Assembly: GCA_022768465.1 (NCBI GenBank)
Contig: JALELZ010000031.1
Span: 1 to 64,000, forward strand
Source: Lachnospiraceae bacterium
Lineage (GTDB): Bacteria; Bacillota; Clostridia; Lachnospirales; Lachnospiraceae
Length of the DNA: 64,000 bases
Reading direction: 5' to 3'
Of the stretch, positions 7,369 to 16,639 are shown piece after piece (position 1 is the first letter of the stretch; every line of letters starts with the position of its first letter). A program made the translations under genes and the position numbers. The notes under the pieces are model-generated. The model worked only from the letters and a program-made list of their open reading frames with translations. It made no database searches and had not been told where the DNA came from.

Positions 7369-9297
7369 TTATTTTGCGTTTGAAGCCGCAACCTTTACCT
7401 TGCTCCAGTACTCAGAGATTATCTTTCTGGTATCTTCATTATAATGGAATACCTCATCATTTGGATTTCCGCTTCTAGGTACATAAGAATCAATTCCGTA
7501 GAAAAGGCCTCCCTCTGAGCTCATTTCATCAAATACTTCCTCGTTAGGAGATGTATAGCCTACATATTCGGATATACCGTATGCTGCGTCGTAGCTGCTT
7601 ATATAATTTATAAATTCATAAGCAAGCTCGGTATTCTCTGCATTCTCAGGAATTACCATGGCATCTACCCATATATTTGTTCCGCTTTCAGGCATGAAAT
7701 ATCCCATGTCTTCATTTTCAGCAAGAACATATGTTGCATCGCCTGAATACATAAGTCCGAGCGGCAGTCTGCCCTGAGCCATGTTGTCGATGATCTCATC
7801 GGTAACTATCTCAGCTCCCATGTTCTCAGCAACATCAAGCAGCCACTCATAGGCCTCTTTGAGCTCCTTAGGGTCGTCTGTATTCATGGAATATCCTAAA
7901 TATTTAAGCGCAACCATGAACTCATCACGCTCTGAATCATAAAGATAGAGCTGATTCTTATACTTAGGATCATTAAATATGCCGAAGCCGTCCTTCTCAA
8001 GATCCTCAAGCGATACCTTTGTCTTATCGTAGCAGATTCCTACAGTTCCCCACATATAAGGTACTGAGTAGACATTGCCAGGATCATAAGCAAGATTTGT
8101 ACAGTCAGTCAGAATATTATCCCAGCATTTAAGCTTAGACTGATCAAGCGGTTTGAGTCGTTCCTCCTGCATAAGTCTTTCGACCATGTAATCACTCGGA
8201 ATGAGCAGGTCATATTTATCTCCGTTTGCGACCTTGATATACATCTGCTCGTTAGAATCAAACTCATCAACCACAACCTTTGCACCTGTAGCATTTTCAA
8301 AGTCAGATATCGTGGTCTCTCCAAGATACTCGCCCGGCATGTAAATGTGCAGTACCTGACCTTCAAATTCGCCCTTGCCGTTTCCGTGGAAAATTATGGC
8401 AATGACACCGACTATAGCTATAACGGCTGCAGCCATCAGCTTCTTCATGCCGTCATTGTTAGGCTCAATGTTATCCGGATCCAAGCCTGCCTCTTCAGCT
8501 TTCTTCCTGCGCTTTGCCTCAGACTTTTCCTTAACTATAGGCATGATGTTCACAATGATAAGTCCTGCGGTAATAACTGCAACTATCAGTGTAGATACAG
8601 CATTGATAGTCGGGTTTACACGCTTACTCATTGTGTAGATCATGATACTTAGATTCTTTACGCCTCGTCCTGTTACAAAATATGAAATAACGAAGTCGTC
8701 AAAGGACATTGTAAATGCTATCAGCGCGCCGCTGAATATTCCCGGCGCAATTTCAGGAACTATTACCTTTGTAAGAGCCTGCCACGGAGAAGCTCCGAGA
8801 TCCATTGCCGCATCCGCAAGGTTAGGATCAAGCGATCTTATCTTCGGCATTATGCTTAATATTACATACGGTATACAGAATGCTATATGCGCAAGCATCA
8901 TGGTTCCGAGACCGCGCTCTATACCGAGAGTTACAAAGAAAAGCATAAGCCCGATGGCAGTAACTATCTCCGGGTTCATAATAGGGAAGTCATTTATATA
9001 TAAAACCAGATCCCTTACTATTTTTTTGGATTTAGATAATCCTACTGCTGCCAATGTTCCTACGACCGTAGATACAAAGGTTGCCACGATAGCGACAAGT
9101 ACTGTAGTAGTAAGTGCCTCCATCATATTGGAGCTCGTAAATATTTTCTCATACCATTTCATAGAAAAGCCCTTGAACGCCGTCAGTGATTTGGATGAGT
9201 TAAATGAAAAAAGTACAACGAACACTATCGGCAGATAGAAGAATATAAGCGAGAGGATCATGAAAAATTTTCCGAAATAATGCTTATTCTTTTTCAT
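7369..9297 (-). CDS. potCD: Fused spermidine/putrescine ABC permease and substrate-binding protein
   Basis: One 642-residue protein combining PotC (permease) and PotD (binding protein) of the polyamine importer. Residues 1-265 carry six membrane segments and the EAA-type loop (DAAMDLGASPWQALTKVIVPEI near 165). A charged cytoplasmic stretch and another membrane helix (about 288-308) then tether the PotD domain outside the cell. That domain runs from about 315 to the end (LHIYMPGEYLGE, later DLLIPSDYMVERLMQEERL). The start is the ATG at 9297 behind GGGAGGT. It is the last gene of potA-potB-potCD. Such fusions are known in Firmicutes. Confidence 0.93.
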   Translation of the reverse strand: MKKNKHYFGKFFMILSLIFFYLPIVFVVLFSFNSSKSLTAFKGFSMKWYEKIFTSSNMMEALTTTVLVAIVATFVSTVVGTLAAVGLSKSKKIVRDLVLYINDFPIMNPEIVTAIGLMLFFVTLGIERGLGTMMLAHIAFCIPYVILSIMPKIRSLDPNLADAAMDLGASPWQALTKVIVPEIAPGIFSGALIAFTMSFDDFVISYFVTGRGVKNLSIMIYTMSKRVNPTINAVSTLIVAVITAGLIIVNIMPIVKEKSEAKRRKKAEEAGLDPDNIEPNNDGMKKLMAAAVIAIVGVIAIIFHGNGKGEFEGQVLHIYMPGEYLGETTISDFENATGAKVVVDEFDSNEQMYIKVANGDKYDLLIPSDYMVERLMQEERLKPLDQSKLKCWDNILTDCTNLAYDPGNVYSVPYMWGTVGICYDKTKVSLEDLEKDGFGIFNDPKYKNQLYLYDSERDEFMVALKYLGYSMNTDDPKELKEAYEWLLDVAENMGAEIVTDEIIDNMAQGRLPLGLMYSGDATYVLAENEDMGYFMPESGTNIWVDAMVIPENAENTELAYEFINYISSYDAAYGISEYVGYTSPNEEVFDEMSSEGGLFYGIDSYVPRSGNPNDEVFHYNEDTRKIISEYWSKVKVAASNAK

Positions 9298-9311
9298 CAA
9301 TACCTCCCATC

Positions 9312-10148
9312 TTAATCTCTGTCACCCTGTGCATTGACCTTTTCGATCTTGCGCACAAGGTACATGCTGAGCATCATGACTGCTGCCATAATGATTGATA
9401 TTGCAGAACCGAAATTCCACTCTCCGACTGTAATGAACTGGTTTTCTATAACATTACCTATAAGGAAGTACTTTCCGCCTCCCAAGAGCTTAGGAATAAA
9501 GAAAGAGCTTACTGCCGGCAGGAATACAAGGCTGATTCCGCTGATAACGCCCGGAAGTGAAAGCGGGAATGTTACTCTCCAGAATGTCTGGAAGCCGTTT
9601 GCGCCAAGGTCGCTTGCAGCTTCAAGAAGGGATTTATCCATCTTGCAGAGCGAAGTATTTATCTGCAGTATCATGAACGGTATAAGGTTGTATACCATTC
9701 CGAGCAATACAGCGCCCTCGGTATATAAAAGCTCTCCGCTTCCGATTCCGAGTGCCGAGAAAATCTTTGAAATAAGACCGTCATTGCTTAAAAGTCCGAC
9801 CCAGGCATAAGTCCTTACGAGCATGTTTATCCATGTCGGAAGTGTAATGATAAGTACGAGCATGTTTCTTGTCTTGTCATCATTTGATGAAATAAAATAT
9901 GCCACCGGATATGCAAGAACAACGCATATTACAGTCGTTTTAAAAGCAATTTTCAGCGATCTCCAAAGTATCAGCAGGAAATCCGGGTCCGTGAAAAATT
10001 TAGTAAAATGTCTTAATGTCAATGAGAAAGACACTATGCCGTTGCCGTCATCAGTCACAGAATAAAATGCAATGAGCAGCATAGGCAGAAGAAGCAAAAC
10101 CACGCACCAGACGATGTATGGCATTGCAAGCTGTGAAAATCTTTTCAT
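9312..10148 (-). CDS. potB: Spermidine/putrescine ABC transporter permease PotB
   Basis: First integral membrane subunit of the polyamine importer, pairing with the PotC half of the downstream fusion. The 278 residues have about six membrane helices and the cytoplasmic ATPase-docking loop LLEAASDLGANGFQTFWRV near residue 175. It sits 14 bases upstream of potCD and 23 bases downstream of potA, so the three genes are one translationally tight unit. Length and order match the potABCD pattern. Confidence 0.93.
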   Translation of the reverse strand: MKRFSQLAMPYIVWCVVLLLLPMLLIAFYSVTDDGNGIVSFSLTLRHFTKFFTDPDFLLILWRSLKIAFKTTVICVVLAYPVAYFISSNDDKTRNMLVLIITLPTWINMLVRTYAWVGLLSNDGLISKIFSALGIGSGELLYTEGAVLLGMVYNLIPFMILQINTSLCKMDKSLLEAASDLGANGFQTFWRVTFPLSLPGVISGISLVFLPAVSSFFIPKLLGGGKYFLIGNVIENQFITVGEWNFGSAISIIMAAVMMLSMYLVRKIEKVNAQGDRD

Positions 10149-10171
10149 CTTATAATGTCACACCTCCGTTA

Positions 10172-11761
10172 TCATCTTCCCGATTTTCTCATTACGTGAA
10201 TGTCATTCTTATCAAGTCTTAAGCCTACCTCAGAGCCTTCGTCGACACTGTTTACGGTATGCACCTTAAGCTCACGGCCCTCAGTCATGAACTTGACCGG
10301 ATAAGAGCGGCCTGTTTCGATATCGTCAAGCTCGAAATCATAATCAACATAAATGTCAACCGATTCTTCCTCATTGGAAAGCTTCCATGCCTGCGCATTT
10401 GCCCAGGTCTTAAGATCTGTATCCAGTGCCTGTGCCTCTAAAAGCTCGCCCTTTGTCTTTAGGAAATTGAATGCCATTATAGCTTCATCTGTTCTTTCAT
10501 TCTTAACGAACGGCTGGTTAACTACATGAATAAGCTTCTGTATCATGGTTCCGGCTGAGGTTGAGAATGTTACAGGATATGTTCCCGCCTCAGGCTTGAT
10601 GTCGTACTTAACGCTTGTTATCGAAATATAATCATCCGACTCAGGATTCCATGCCTGTGCATCCGCACGCGCAGTTATCTCCTTATCATCAAGTGCATCA
10701 ACGTCCTCGATATCTGCAAAGAAATCATTAGCAGATATTTTTTCCTTGCCGTCTGCAGAGGAAACCTCGTTGGCATTATCCTCAATAACCTTCATCTGCA
10801 CAGTAACGGATGTTCCCGGAACAGTCTCAACTATGACCTCATACTGACTGCCCTTAAAAAGAACACTGTCAACAGTTCCTGTCATCATTCCGTCTTCCTT
10901 CGAAACTATATCCAGATCCTCAGGTCTTATAACCACATCGACAGGCTCATTCTTTTCAAAGCCGTGATCCACACACTCGAATTCCTTATTATCGAATCTT
11001 ACCTTATAGTCATCCACCATTCTTCCTGGAATGATATTGGAATCACCTATGAAATCAGCAACAAATCGGTTCGCCGGCTCGTTATATATAGCCTCAGGCG
11101 TACCTATCTGCTGAATAACGCCTCCCTGCATGACAACGATCTTATCAGACATTGTAAGCGCCTCTTCCTGGTCATGCGTTACAAAGATGAAAGTAATTCC
11201 TACCTCCTGCTGAATACGCTTAAGCTCGTACTGCATTTCCTTTCTAAGCTTGAGATCGAGTGCTCCAAGCGGCTCGTCAAGCAGCAGCACCTTAGGTTCA
11301 TTTACAAGTGCTCTGGCTATTGCCACTCTCTGCTGCTGGCCTCCGGAAAGCATTGTAATGCTTCTTTTCTCATAGCCTTCAAGACCTATGAGCTTCATCA
11401 TCCTCATGACCTTCTGCTCTATGACGTCCTTACTGATCTTCTTTATCTTCAGACCGAAAGCAATGTTATCATAAACTGTCATGTTCGGAAAAAGAGCATA
11501 TTTCTGGAACACAGTGTTGAGCTCTCTTTTATGCGGCGGAAGCTTTGCTATATCAACTCCGTCAAAAATAACCTTGCCTTCTGTCGGCTCAAGGAAGCCT
11601 CCCAGTATACGCAAAAGCGTTGTCTTGCCACAGCCTGAGGGGCCTAACAACGTGACAAATTCTTTCTCCTGAATATCCAGGTCAATGTTCTTTAGAACAA
11701 GATTATCCTGGAATGTCATCACAATGTTGCGAAACTGTATGAGTGCATTGCTATTCTCCAT
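10172..11761 (-). CDS. potA: Polyamine ABC transporter ATPase PotA with duplicated Ig-like insertion
   Basis: Cytoplasmic ATPase that powers polyamine uptake. Residues 1-240 form a standard domain: Walker [10 protein letters not shown] (40-48), signature LSGGQQQR (138-145), Walker B LLLDEP (159-164) and the H-loop VTHDQEE. The TOBE region begins near 240 but is split: about 180 extra residues (roughly 327-506) precede the last strand [14 protein letters not shown]. This makes the protein 529 residues against about 350-370 normally. The insert holds two related units (about 343-415 and 427-504), each with an AQAW motif and a YPVTF/YPVKF strand, reminiscent of Ig-like repeats of Firmicute surface proteins. 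It follows recX by 12 bases and leads the pot genes, with an AAGGAGG site. Confidence 0.92.
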   Translation of the reverse strand: MENSNALIQFRNIVMTFQDNLVLKNIDLDIQEKEFVTLLGPSGCGKTTLLRILGGFLEPTEGKVIFDGVDIAKLPPHKRELNTVFQKYALFPNMTVYDNIAFGLKIKKISKDVIEQKVMRMMKLIGLEGYEKRSITMLSGGQQQRVAIARALVNEPKVLLLDEPLGALDLKLRKEMQYELKRIQQEVGITFIFVTHDQEEALTMSDKIVVMQGGVIQQIGTPEAIYNEPANRFVADFIGDSNIIPGRMVDDYKVRFDNKEFECVDHGFEKNEPVDVVIRPEDLDIVSKEDGMMTGTVDSVLFKGSQYEVIVETVPGTSVTVQMKVIEDNANEVSSADGKEKISANDFFADIEDVDALDDKEITARADAQAWNPESDDYISITSVKYDIKPEAGTYPVTFSTSAGTMIQKLIHVVNQPFVKNERTDEAIMAFNFLKTKGELLEAQALDTDLKTWANAQAWKLSNEEESVDIYVDYDFELDDIETGRSYPVKFMTEGRELKVHTVNSVDEGSEVGLRLDKNDIHVMRKSGR

Positions 11762-11773
11762 ACATCTACCTCC

Positions 11774-12388
11774 TTAACTGTCAGCTTTTAATATATTCAT
11801 GGCATGTTCTATAGAGTCATAGGAATATCCCTTCCTCATAAGAAAGCCATAAGCTTTATTTTTATCCTCCGCAGCTATTCCTTGCGGATACTTCCTTGAA
11901 AGAGCCTTTTCCGCTGCAGCATATTCATCCTCGGCCGTAACATTTGTAAGGCTCTCCTTTAGCATTTGACTGCTTAAGCCTTTTGATCTGAGCTTAGCCT
12001 CTATCTCACGCCTTGAACGTGAACCCTTAAGCTCCTCGATATAATTTTCCGCATATTGCTCATCATCTGCAAAGCCGTATTTATCAAGAAACTCCATGGT
12101 CCTTTCTATTATTTCCTCCGGATAAAGACCTTCTCTCAGCTTCTTCCTTATCTGATATCTGGTCTTGTCCGCATTTTTCATGAAATAGAGCACTCGCTTT
12201 TTGGCTCTCGGAAGAAGTATCTCGTCATTTATTCGTCCAAGCTCCTCGTCCGTAAGCGCTTCACCTTCATTGATTTTCAGGCTCCTTATCTCCGCTTTAT
12301 ACAAAAGAAAGGTCACCTCGCTGTAATCGAGGGTGACCTTAGTTCTTTTATTATCAAAATTTTCCAATTTTGTTATGATATGAGCCAT
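11774..12388 (-). CDS. recX: RecX regulatory protein
   Basis: Small helical protein that binds RecA filaments and moderates strand exchange. The 204 residues show the tandem three-helix pattern of the family, for example LYFMKNADKTRYQIRKKL near residue 67 and FLDKYGFADDEQYAENYIEEL near residue 96. It lies 18 bases downstream of recA and 12 bases upstream of potA, so recA, recX and the polyamine transporter genes may share read-through transcripts. No terminator is visible between recX and potA. Confidence 0.93.
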   Translation of the reverse strand: MAHIITKLENFDNKRTKVTLDYSEVTFLLYKAEIRSLKINEGEALTDEELGRINDEILLPRAKKRVLYFMKNADKTRYQIRKKLREGLYPEEIIERTMEFLDKYGFADDEQYAENYIEELKGSRSRREIEAKLRSKGLSSQMLKESLTNVTAEDEYAAAEKALSRKYPQGIAAEDKNKAYGFLMRKGYSYDSIEHAMNILKADS

Positions 12389-12406
12389 TTATCCTTTTCC
12401 AAAAAA

Positions 12407-13456
12407 TCACTCGTCAGGGGTATCAGGAATAGACTCATCCTCTACGATGAGTCCCATCTTTACTCTGAGCTTGTGATCTATTTCATTTAAAATATCAGGG
12501 TTGTCTGCAAGGAACTGCTTTGCGTTCTCACGTCCCTGTCCTATCTTGTTTCCGCCGTATGCAAACCATGCACCGCTCTTATCAACGATATCATTCTTGA
12601 CAGCAAGATCAATAAGGTCGCCCTCTCTGGAGATACCCTTACCGAACATAATGTCGAACTCTGCCTCCTTGAAAGGCGGAGCTACCTTATTCTTAACTAT
12701 CTTAACTCTGACATGGTTGCCGACTGCCTCGGTTCCCTGCTTTATAGTTTCCGTACGTCTTACATCCATACGAATAGAAGCATAGAATTTGAGCGCACGT
12801 CCTCCGGTAGTAGTCTCCGGATTACCGAACATGACTCCTATCTTCTCTCTAAGCTGGTTTATGAAAATGACTACACAGTTTGACTTTGAGATAATGCTTG
12901 TGAGCTTTCTGAGTGCCTGAGACATAAGCCTTGCCTGCAGACCAACTACAGAATCTCCCATCTCACCCTCGATTTCCTTCTTAGGAACCAAAGCGGCAAC
13001 AGAGTCAATAACTATAACATCAATAGCTCCCGATCTGACCATGGTATCGGCTATCTCAAGCGCCTGCTCTCCGTTATCCGGCTGTGAAATATACAGATTG
13101 TCAATATCTACTCCGATATTCTTGGCATACACAGGATCAAGCGCATGCTCAGCATCAATAAAGCCGGCTATGCCGCCCTGCTTCTGAGCCTCTGCAATAA
13201 CATGGAGTGCAAGAGTGGTCTTACCTGATGATTCAGGTCCGTATATCTCTATAACTCTGCCCTTCGGCACTCCGCCTACTCCAAGTGCTGCATCCAGGCT
13301 GAGTGAGCCTGTTGATATGACTTCTACAGAGGCATCCTTACCGGAATCACCGAGCTTCATGACTGCGCCCTGTCCGTAGTCCTTCTCGATCTGCTTTATA
13401 GCTGCCTCTAAAGCCTTCTGTTTATCTTCTTTTGATACTTCTTTATTTATCGGCAT
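12407..13456 (-). CDS. recA: RecA recombinase
   Basis: DNA-dependent ATPase for homologous recombination and the SOS co-protease. The 349 residues match RecA throughout: Walker [10 protein letters not shown] near residue 70, the [19 protein letters not shown] stretch, loop L2 [11 protein letters not shown] and the conserved [15 protein letters not shown]. The ATG follows AAAAGGAAGG. A candidate -10 (TATGAT, 13521-13516 on the minus strand) lies upstream, with only a weak -35. I do not see a clean GAAC-N4-GTTC LexA box, so SOS control is not demonstrated by the sequence. Confidence 0.97.
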   Translation of the reverse strand: MPINKEVSKEDKQKALEAAIKQIEKDYGQGAVMKLGDSGKDASVEVISTGSLSLDAALGVGGVPKGRVIEIYGPESSGKTTLALHVIAEAQKQGGIAGFIDAEHALDPVYAKNIGVDIDNLYISQPDNGEQALEIADTMVRSGAIDVIVIDSVAALVPKKEIEGEMGDSVVGLQARLMSQALRKLTSIISKSNCVVIFINQLREKIGVMFGNPETTTGGRALKFYASIRMDVRRTETIKQGTEAVGNHVRVKIVKNKVAPPFKEAEFDIMFGKGISREGDLIDLAVKNDIVDKSGAWFAYGGNKIGQGRENAKQFLADNPDILNEIDHKLRVKMGLIVEDESIPDTPDE

Positions 13457-13620
13457 AAAACCTTCCTTTTCAAAGTAACCTAAGCCCTTTTACGCCATCG
13501 GAGCGTACGAAACCAATCATAGCATATTTATTTTGCTATTTGTACTTATTTTAAAATTTTCTTACCTATGTTTTAATATTTGTAAAATCCGGGAAATGTG
13601 TGCCTTCATGCACTTTGCCA

Positions 13621-13664
13621 CAAAAACTCCGGGCAAATGATACTTTAATCATACAACCCGGAGT
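13621..13664 (-). terminator. Terminator after dtnK
   Basis: On the minus strand ACTCCGGG pairs with CCCGGAGT, with an inner ATGAT/ATCAT stem, followed by TTTTT. It separates dtnK from the recA promoter region. Confidence 0.85.
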
Positions 13665-13699
13665 CAATAAAATCCATATACTATTAATCTCTTATACTA

Positions 13700-14971
13700 T
13701 CAGAAGCCCTTGATTACCTGCTTTGCGATGTTAGGGAATATCTCCTTCTCACCGAATCCGCCGGACTTGGAAATGACCTGTATCTGACGCCCCTTTCTGT
13801 CATGCATTACAGAAAGCACTGTTCCCTTTCCAACCTCGCAGACCGGTGAAAGCTCAATACCGTCCACAGCCTTTAAGAAGCCGATAAGCGTATCTCCTCC
13901 GGTAACCGCAAAGGTGTAGTTCGCGTCCATATCTATAACATACTTTGCAATTCTTCCGAGGCAAGCAGTTACATAATTAGCCATGTCTGCCGGTCTGATA
14001 CCGAGCTTGAGTGCCTCTTCCTTACCGGAATCATCATCACTGACATCCATGGTGCAGACCATAACCGGTGCCTGACCGAGAGTCGCATAATAGATGGAAT
14101 CAAGAAGTCTCTTGCCTTCTACAGTCTCAAAATAATCAACTGTAAGGAACTGCTCAGGAAGAAGGTTAATGCGAAGGAAACCGTTCTTATGTGCATACTC
14201 GACCTGCTCTCTTGTAATAGGGTTAACGCTTCCGCAGAGGATCATAAGTCTGTCAGTTCTGTCAAAGCCTCTTTCCTCATCGATATCCGCATCAATAAGT
14301 GCCTCAAGATGCTTTGCAAAGCCTGCGCAGCCTGCAAGAAGTGCTGTATGTCCCGAAGCCTCTACACAGCCTGCTATAGCAGCAAGATCCTCATCGAGTG
14401 ATGCATCAAAGCTCACTACACCGCTGAGGCCTTCAAGTGATATTCCCTCTGCAAGCTCGGCCTTTGAAATGATGGTGCATTCAGTCTCCGGCGCCTGACT
14501 CTTTATGATAGCCGGTATAAATGACTCTGTTACAGGATTGATAGGATCCTTTCCGAAGCCGCTCTCCGAGATAAGTATTCCATCAGTATACTGATGTCCC
14601 TGAAGTGTAACACGGTTAACCGCAGGGAAAGCTCCCGCAAAGCATAAAAGCTCATCAGGCTTTGCATCCATAACAGCCTTGAACTCTGCTCCAATATTAC
14701 CTCTTAATGCAGAATCAGTCTTCTTATAAATAATGTCGACACCTGCTGCCACAGCATTATCAGCAACAGTACGAACGATCCTGTAGGCTTCTGCATGAGG
14801 AAGGTGACGGCTCTCTGTATCTACAACCACAACCTGAAACTTTTCAAAAAGCGCCTTGAGATCAGCATCGATCTGCTGGGTCACAGTAGTTGCAATGCCC
14901 TTTCCGGCGAACTGTACACCTGTATCAAGTGCTCCTGTAAAATCATCTGCTATAATAATGACCTTTTTCAT
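13700..14971 (-). CDS. dtnK: Four-carbon acid sugar kinase (DUF1537; D-threonate/D-erythronate kinase type)
   Basis: Kinase that phosphorylates a four-carbon sugar acid at O4. The 423-residue protein has the N-terminal DUF1537 domain (VIIIADDFTGALDTG near residue 4, YKKTDSALRGNIGAEF near residue 81). The C-terminal nucleotide-binding domain (AVTGGDTLIGFLKAV near residue 350, then KSGGFGEKEIF) completes it. Established work on this family pairs DtnK with PdxA2, and a pdxA2 gene lies immediately upstream, so D-threonate or a stereoisomer is the likely substrate. The ATG at 14971 follows AGAGGGGA. A terminator follows the gene. Confidence 0.87.
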   Translation of the reverse strand: MKKVIIIADDFTGALDTGVQFAGKGIATTVTQQIDADLKALFEKFQVVVVDTESRHLPHAEAYRIVRTVADNAVAAGVDIIYKKTDSALRGNIGAEFKAVMDAKPDELLCFAGAFPAVNRVTLQGHQYTDGILISESGFGKDPINPVTESFIPAIIKSQAPETECTIISKAELAEGISLEGLSGVVSFDASLDEDLAAIAGCVEASGHTALLAGCAGFAKHLEALIDADIDEERGFDRTDRLMILCGSVNPITREQVEYAHKNGFLRINLLPEQFLTVDYFETVEGKRLLDSIYYATLGQAPVMVCTMDVSDDDSGKEEALKLGIRPADMANYVTACLGRIAKYVIDMDANYTFAVTGGDTLIGFLKAVDGIELSPVCEVGKGTVLSVMHDRKGRQIQVISKSGGFGEKEIFPNIAKQVIKGF

Positions 14972-15016
14972 CGTAGTATCCCCTCTGTAATATACTCTGC
15001 GCTATGCAGGCCTTTA

Positions 15017-16102
15017 TCATTTTCTGTGCTTTGCAAGCTGAACTCCGTAGGAGATCGCATTTATAAGGCTGAGCTCATTTGCATGACCGCTACCGGCATG
15101 ACCGAAGCCTGTGCCGTGATCCACGCTTGCACGTATGATAGGAAGTCCGAGTGTAACATTCACTCCCGCTACGGCATCCCAATGTCCCTCTGCCTTGTTA
15201 TATACAAATCCCTTTACCTTTAACGGGATATGTCCCTGATCGTGATACATGCATACAACTATATCGTACCAGCCGCCGATAGCCTTGCTGAATACAGTAT
15301 CCGGCGGTGTAGGCTTTTTCTCAGGAATATTGATACCTTCTGCCATGGCAATGTCAATAGCAGGCTGTATCTCCTCTATCTCCTCAACTCCAAACATGCC
15401 GTTTTCTCCGCAGTGAGGATTGAGTCCTGCCACACCGATCTTAGGATTTTCAATGCCGAGAGCCTTGCAGGCATTATGAGCTATACGTATAACATCAAGA
15501 ACCCTGTCCTTCTTAACCCTGTTGCATGCTTCTCTTAATGACACATGAGTTGAAACATGCACCACTCTCAGCTCTTCGTGAGCAAGCATCATAGTATACT
15601 TATCAGTATCGGTATACTCTGCATATATCTCTGTATGTCCTGAATAACGATGACCGGCCATATTGATGGCTTCCTTGCTTAGAGCATTTGTTACTGTAGC
15701 ATCGATCTCACCTGCCATAGCCATGCGAATCACCTCTACAACATAGCAAAAGGCTGCCTCGCCGCCAAGCTTTGTAGCTCCGAGTCCGAACGGTGCAGGC
15801 ATTTTGTCAGCTCCGACATTGTGCGGAATATCCTCAGGCTTAACGATGCCCATATCAAGCACATCTATTGTACCGTATTCAAAAACAGCCTCTCCGACAT
15901 TCTTAATTGTATGAAGCTTAAGCTCTGTACCAAAGATTTTTTTAGCAGTATCGATTGCATATTCCATGCTGCTCTTATCTCCGACAACCAACGGTCTGCA
16001 GCTTTCATATACTGCCTTGTCACTAAGTGCACGTACTGTTATCTCCGGACCGTTTCCGAATGGATCTCCCATGGAAATGCCGACAATAGGACGATTGTTC
16101 AT
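15017..16102 (-). CDS. pdxA2: 4-phospho-threonate dehydrogenase, PdxA2 type
   Basis: Metal- and NAD-dependent enzyme that oxidises 4-phosphothreonate or 4-phosphoerythronate and releases CO2 to give dihydroxyacetone phosphate, the second step after DtnK. The start at 16102 is chosen for its GGGGAG site 9 bases upstream; an earlier in-frame ATG at 16144 has none. It shows ISMGDPFGNGPEI at the N-terminus, the metal His in HRYSGHTEIYAEY, and CMYHDQGHIPLK near residue 255. PdxA of vitamin B6 synthesis is the close paralog, but pairing with dtnK 45 bases downstream favours the catabolic role. No transporter or regulator is adjacent. Confidence 0.87.
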   Translation of the reverse strand: MNNRPIVGISMGDPFGNGPEITVRALSDKAVYESCRPLVVGDKSSMEYAIDTAKKIFGTELKLHTIKNVGEAVFEYGTIDVLDMGIVKPEDIPHNVGADKMPAPFGLGATKLGGEAAFCYVVEVIRMAMAGEIDATVTNALSKEAINMAGHRYSGHTEIYAEYTDTDKYTMMLAHEELRVVHVSTHVSLREACNRVKKDRVLDVIRIAHNACKALGIENPKIGVAGLNPHCGENGMFGVEEIEEIQPAIDIAMAEGINIPEKKPTPPDTVFSKAIGGWYDIVVCMYHDQGHIPLKVKGFVYNKAEGHWDAVAGVNVTLGLPIIRASVDHGTGFGHAGSGHANELSLINAISYGVQLAKHRK

Positions 16103-16639
16103 ATTGTTTGTCTCCCCAACGCATCTTATAAATATATTCTGCATTTTCTATTTTCTCATATACATGAAAATGCTGCAGGCCTCTTGTCACTGACAGATTC
16201 CTGCATATTTATGCCCCTTATCATCAAAGACGCACATTATCCAATATATAAATTATTATGAAAACATTTTACAACAATTTTATCTTCCGTAAAAGCTATT
16301 AGTACAAATAAATATTGCTAAAAACATGCGCAAAAATTGAAGCATAAAAACTGATACTACCCGCCCCGTGTAAATTATTACGAAACATTACGGAAAGCAA
16401 AAGCCTGAGCTAAATAATCTTAACATCATCGTAATATTGTATCTATTTTTATACAAGAGTTTTCATGATATTATGAAACTAAGCAAAAAGCTTTGTCTGC
16501 CGACCAATAAGTAACAAATTTAAACAAAAGTATTTTATATAAATTTCAGATACTAGCATCAGATATTTTCAAATTGAAAGAATTGCTTAAGCAATATAAC
16601 CAGAATGCACAGCGCAATATTATCGTAGGGAGGTACACT
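16103..16639. other. AT-rich divergent control region between pdxA2 and the cell-wall-binding gene
   Basis: No gene is convincing here. An imperfect inverted repeat (AGTTTTCAT with ATGAAACT) lies at about 16458-16480, and a perfect 14-base palindrome ATTGCTTAAGCAAT lies at 16582-16595, some 45 bases before the ATG of the + strand gene. TATATAAAT near 16537 is a possible -10 for that gene. The palindrome could be an operator. Confidence 0.5.

Noticed and set aside
10964..11638. A long open frame on the + strand opposite potA
   Set aside because: It is antisense to the conserved ATPase core, and its composition is that expected from the complement of potA.
13457..13620. LexA box upstream of recA
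   Set aside because: No GAAC-N4-GTTC or close variant is present in this interval; SOS control may use another consensus.
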